Source: Marinobacterium lutimaris (GTDB lineage Bacteria > Pseudomonadota > Gammaproteobacteria > Pseudomonadales > Balneatricaceae). Taken from it: 64,000 bases of DNA. Positions 62,844-64,000 of this stretch are shown here, piece after piece. The stretch is taken from NCBI RefSeq assembly GCF_900108065.1, contig NZ_FNVQ01000009.1:17762-81761 (forward strand). Direction: 5' to 3'. Every line of letters begins with the position of its first letter. Position 1 is the stretch's first letter. The position numbers and the translations under genes are program-made. The notes under the pieces were generated by a model. The model did no database searches, had not been told where the DNA came from, and was given only the letters and a program-made list of their open reading frames with translations.

Positions 62844-63401
62844 ATGTGGGAGCTATTCAAAGAGTTCGTCCGGTGGTTTCGGGATTTTCAGAGTATCTGG
62901 CTCGTCCTGCTGACCGTGTTTGTCTTTTACATGCTGGTCATCAATGCCCGGCGAGGAGGCATCCGTCGTCCACCAACTGACCCTACTCTGGGAGAGTTAG
63001 CCTGGGTGGATGAGGGGCGGCACATCAAGCCATTTTTCAATCATGAATTTAAAGTCCTTGGGAAGCCTGATGCTATCTACGACAAGGGGGGCCGAATAAC
63101 GACTGTGGAATTCAAATCTCGGCGCGGGCCTGTCTTCGATTCAGATCGCGTACAAGCACTCACTGCAGCTCTGGCCGCTCGTGCTGGTGGATACAACATC
63201 AGCCAAGCCGTGGTCAGAACCAAAACAGTCGAGCACACGTTTGAGCTACCCCATGACGACTTAGCCTTATACCAGGTTGTGCAACCCTATGTTGAGATTG
63301 TTCGGCGCATCAAATGTGGCGGGATAGGTGAAGCCCTTCCAGCCAAAACGAAGTGTAGAGCCTGCGCCTTCAAAGCGGATTGCTCTCAACGCGCGGCTTA
63401 G
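62844..63401 (+). CDS. Membrane-anchored Cas4-like PD-(D/E)XK protein
   Basis: A 185-residue protein. One N-terminal membrane segment (IWLVLLTVFVFYMLVINA, about 18-35) is followed by a nuclease core: Asp76 (GKPDAI), Glu89-x-Lys91 (VEFKSR), Gln104 and Tyr117 (QALTA...GGY). The C-terminus has Cys158, 171, 174 and 180, the last three spaced C-x2-C-x5-C exactly as in Cas4 iron-sulfur proteins. Motif I (His) is not evident here but present in the preceding gene. Likely a DNA nuclease at the inner membrane. Confidence 0.75.
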   Translation: MWELFKEFVRWFRDFQSIWLVLLTVFVFYMLVINARRGGIRRPPTDPTLGELAWVDEGRHIKPFFNHEFKVLGKPDAIYDKGGRITTVEFKSRRGPVFDSDRVQALTAALAARAGGYNISQAVVRTKTVEHTFELPHDDLALYQVVQPYVEIVRRIKCGGIGEALPAKTKCRACAFKADCSQRAA

Positions 63402-63905
63402 ACTTGAGCGGCAGAGTTGCGCACAAAGCGGAAGTTCGTAACTACAAAGGATGGTTGATTCTAGAGCCTTTAGCCGTCTAAACAGCACTGGGTGATTCAC
63501 AGACCCATAACGCCAATGGGGCCGAAACCTGGATCTGAGCGGCTAAGTCGAGCATGCTGCCCGCGTTACCACCGACTAAAACACCGGTGACGGGCAACTT
63601 ATGAGGTGCATGTGCCGCCGCTGCGTGGGTAAAAGCGAAGTTGTTGTGGGCTCAGCCGCATGGGTTAAGAACATGTGCAGCAAGGGCGATGTTAGATAGT
63701 AAGCTGGCGATCCTAGTCGGCACATGATTGAACGTTTCCAGCTTCCTGCTCAGAAGTCAGTCGTGGAGCTGCTCGACGCGCACGGTTTGTGCTGTGGCAA
63801 AAGAGGCCGGGCCAAATTGATTGAAGACAGCGACATCAGCGGCATCACGTCCATAACCAAGCGCCACATATCCGCCTCTTAACTCGGCTTGCGTGGCATC
63901 GAAGG
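63402..63905. other. Non-coding stretch before the right IS3 copy
   Basis: About 500 bases. The first part (63402-63550) resembles the degenerate extragenic repeat type seen near 10 kb (GCGGCAGAG, GCGCACAAAGCGG). A 52-residue frame at 63724-63882 (MIERFQLPAQKSVVELLDAH) has no ribosome-binding site or recognisable family. No terminator or promoter stands out. Confidence 0.4.
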
Positions 63906-64000
63906 TGTAGTGGTCAACGAATACCGGACAGTAAGTTAAGCTTTTCTTCTACCTTCCCGGGCGGCACTCCATCGTTGTACTGATGGGGGCGCTGCCAGTT
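63906..64000 (-). mobile_element. Right-hand IS3-family copy, cut by the window edge
   Basis: Begins TGTAGTGGTCAACG with CCGGACA 18 bases in, almost the same terminal repeat as the first IS3 element, but in inverted orientation. The coding part that follows is the end of orfB. Confidence 0.85.
63914..64000 (-). CDS. IS3-family transposase OrfB, C-terminal end (partial)
   Basis: Minus-strand frame ending NWQRPHQYNDGVPPGKVEEK and LNLLSGIR before the stop at 63914. It keeps the five bases missing from the first copy, so this copy has the normal C-terminus. The rest lies beyond the window. Confidence 0.88.
   Translation of the reverse strand, partial: NWQRPHQYNDGVPPGKVEEKLNLLSGIR

Noticed and set aside
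63724..63882. Plus-strand frame of 52 residues (MIERFQLPAQKSVVELL)
   Set aside because: No ribosome-binding site or family, next to an IS end; kept only as a comment in the intergenic entry.

Overview
The window looks like part of a gammaproteobacterial mobile element carrying a large catabolic cargo. The core genes (ssb, a RecT/Bet recombinase, a YqaJ exonuclease, a CobS-like AAA+ ATPase, a DUF3150 protein, a CobT-like VWA protein, a DUF1173 protein and UmuDC) resemble those shared by SXT/R391-type integrative conjugative elements and IncC-type plasmids. No integrase, relaxase, mating-pore gene, att site or rRNA lies in the window, so element type and host cannot be fixed. Fatty-acid/ETF genes, DUF1302/DUF1329 proteins and codon use suit an Oceanospirillales/Alteromonadales-like or Pseudomonas-like host (inference).

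Layout. 0-4.5 kb: nested insertion sequences. An IS3-family element is broken by an IS66 element and by an IS110 element; all three have damaged transposase genes. 4.6-9.8 kb: accessory genes of the mobile element, mostly unknown, including a lipoprotein, DUF1173 and small unlisted proteins. 10.5-40.4 kb: catabolic cargo. A six-gene minus-strand operon (glutaryl-CoA dehydrogenase, class III CoA-transferase, ETF beta and alpha, ETF-ubiquinone oxidoreductase, FadB-like protein) is divergent from a GntR/FCD regulator. It is followed by two divergent operons sharing one operator region (AA_synth/alcohol dehydrogenase/cupin versus FAH/VOC/aldehyde dehydrogenase), a LysR gene, and a cytochrome P450 with its ferredoxin, ferredoxin reductase and an SRPBCC-GFA fusion. 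A second GntR/FCD regulator and a GlcG/DUF1302/DUF1329/YCF48-like/RND envelope operon plus a membrane carrier complete it. 40.6-41.9 kb: an IS1111-type element closes the cargo.

42-57.8 kb: SOS-controlled umuDC, a Xre/RES toxin-antitoxin pair, then the minus-strand DNA-processing block from ssb down to a toprim protein, interrupted by an IS605-type tnpB. Most genes of this block have their own leader with a C4/G4-armed hairpin and a recurring AACCAC-GGAG ribosome-binding segment. 58-63.4 kb: a defence-like island with AbiEi/AbiEii, a Fic protein, and a two-gene pair in which the signature residues of a Cas4-like nuclease appear split between a CFI-box protein and a membrane-anchored PD-(D/E)XK protein. 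The window ends in a second copy of the IS3-family element, inverted relative to the first.

Working model for the cargo: a hydrophobic compound is moved by the envelope module, oxidised (possibly demethylated, with formaldehyde handled by the GFA domain) by the P450 system, processed by the FAH/VOC/dehydrogenase enzymes to a semialdehyde and acid, and fed through glutaryl-CoA and crotonyl-CoA toward acetoacetyl-CoA, with electrons passing through ETF to quinone. The substrate is not identifiable from sequence alone.
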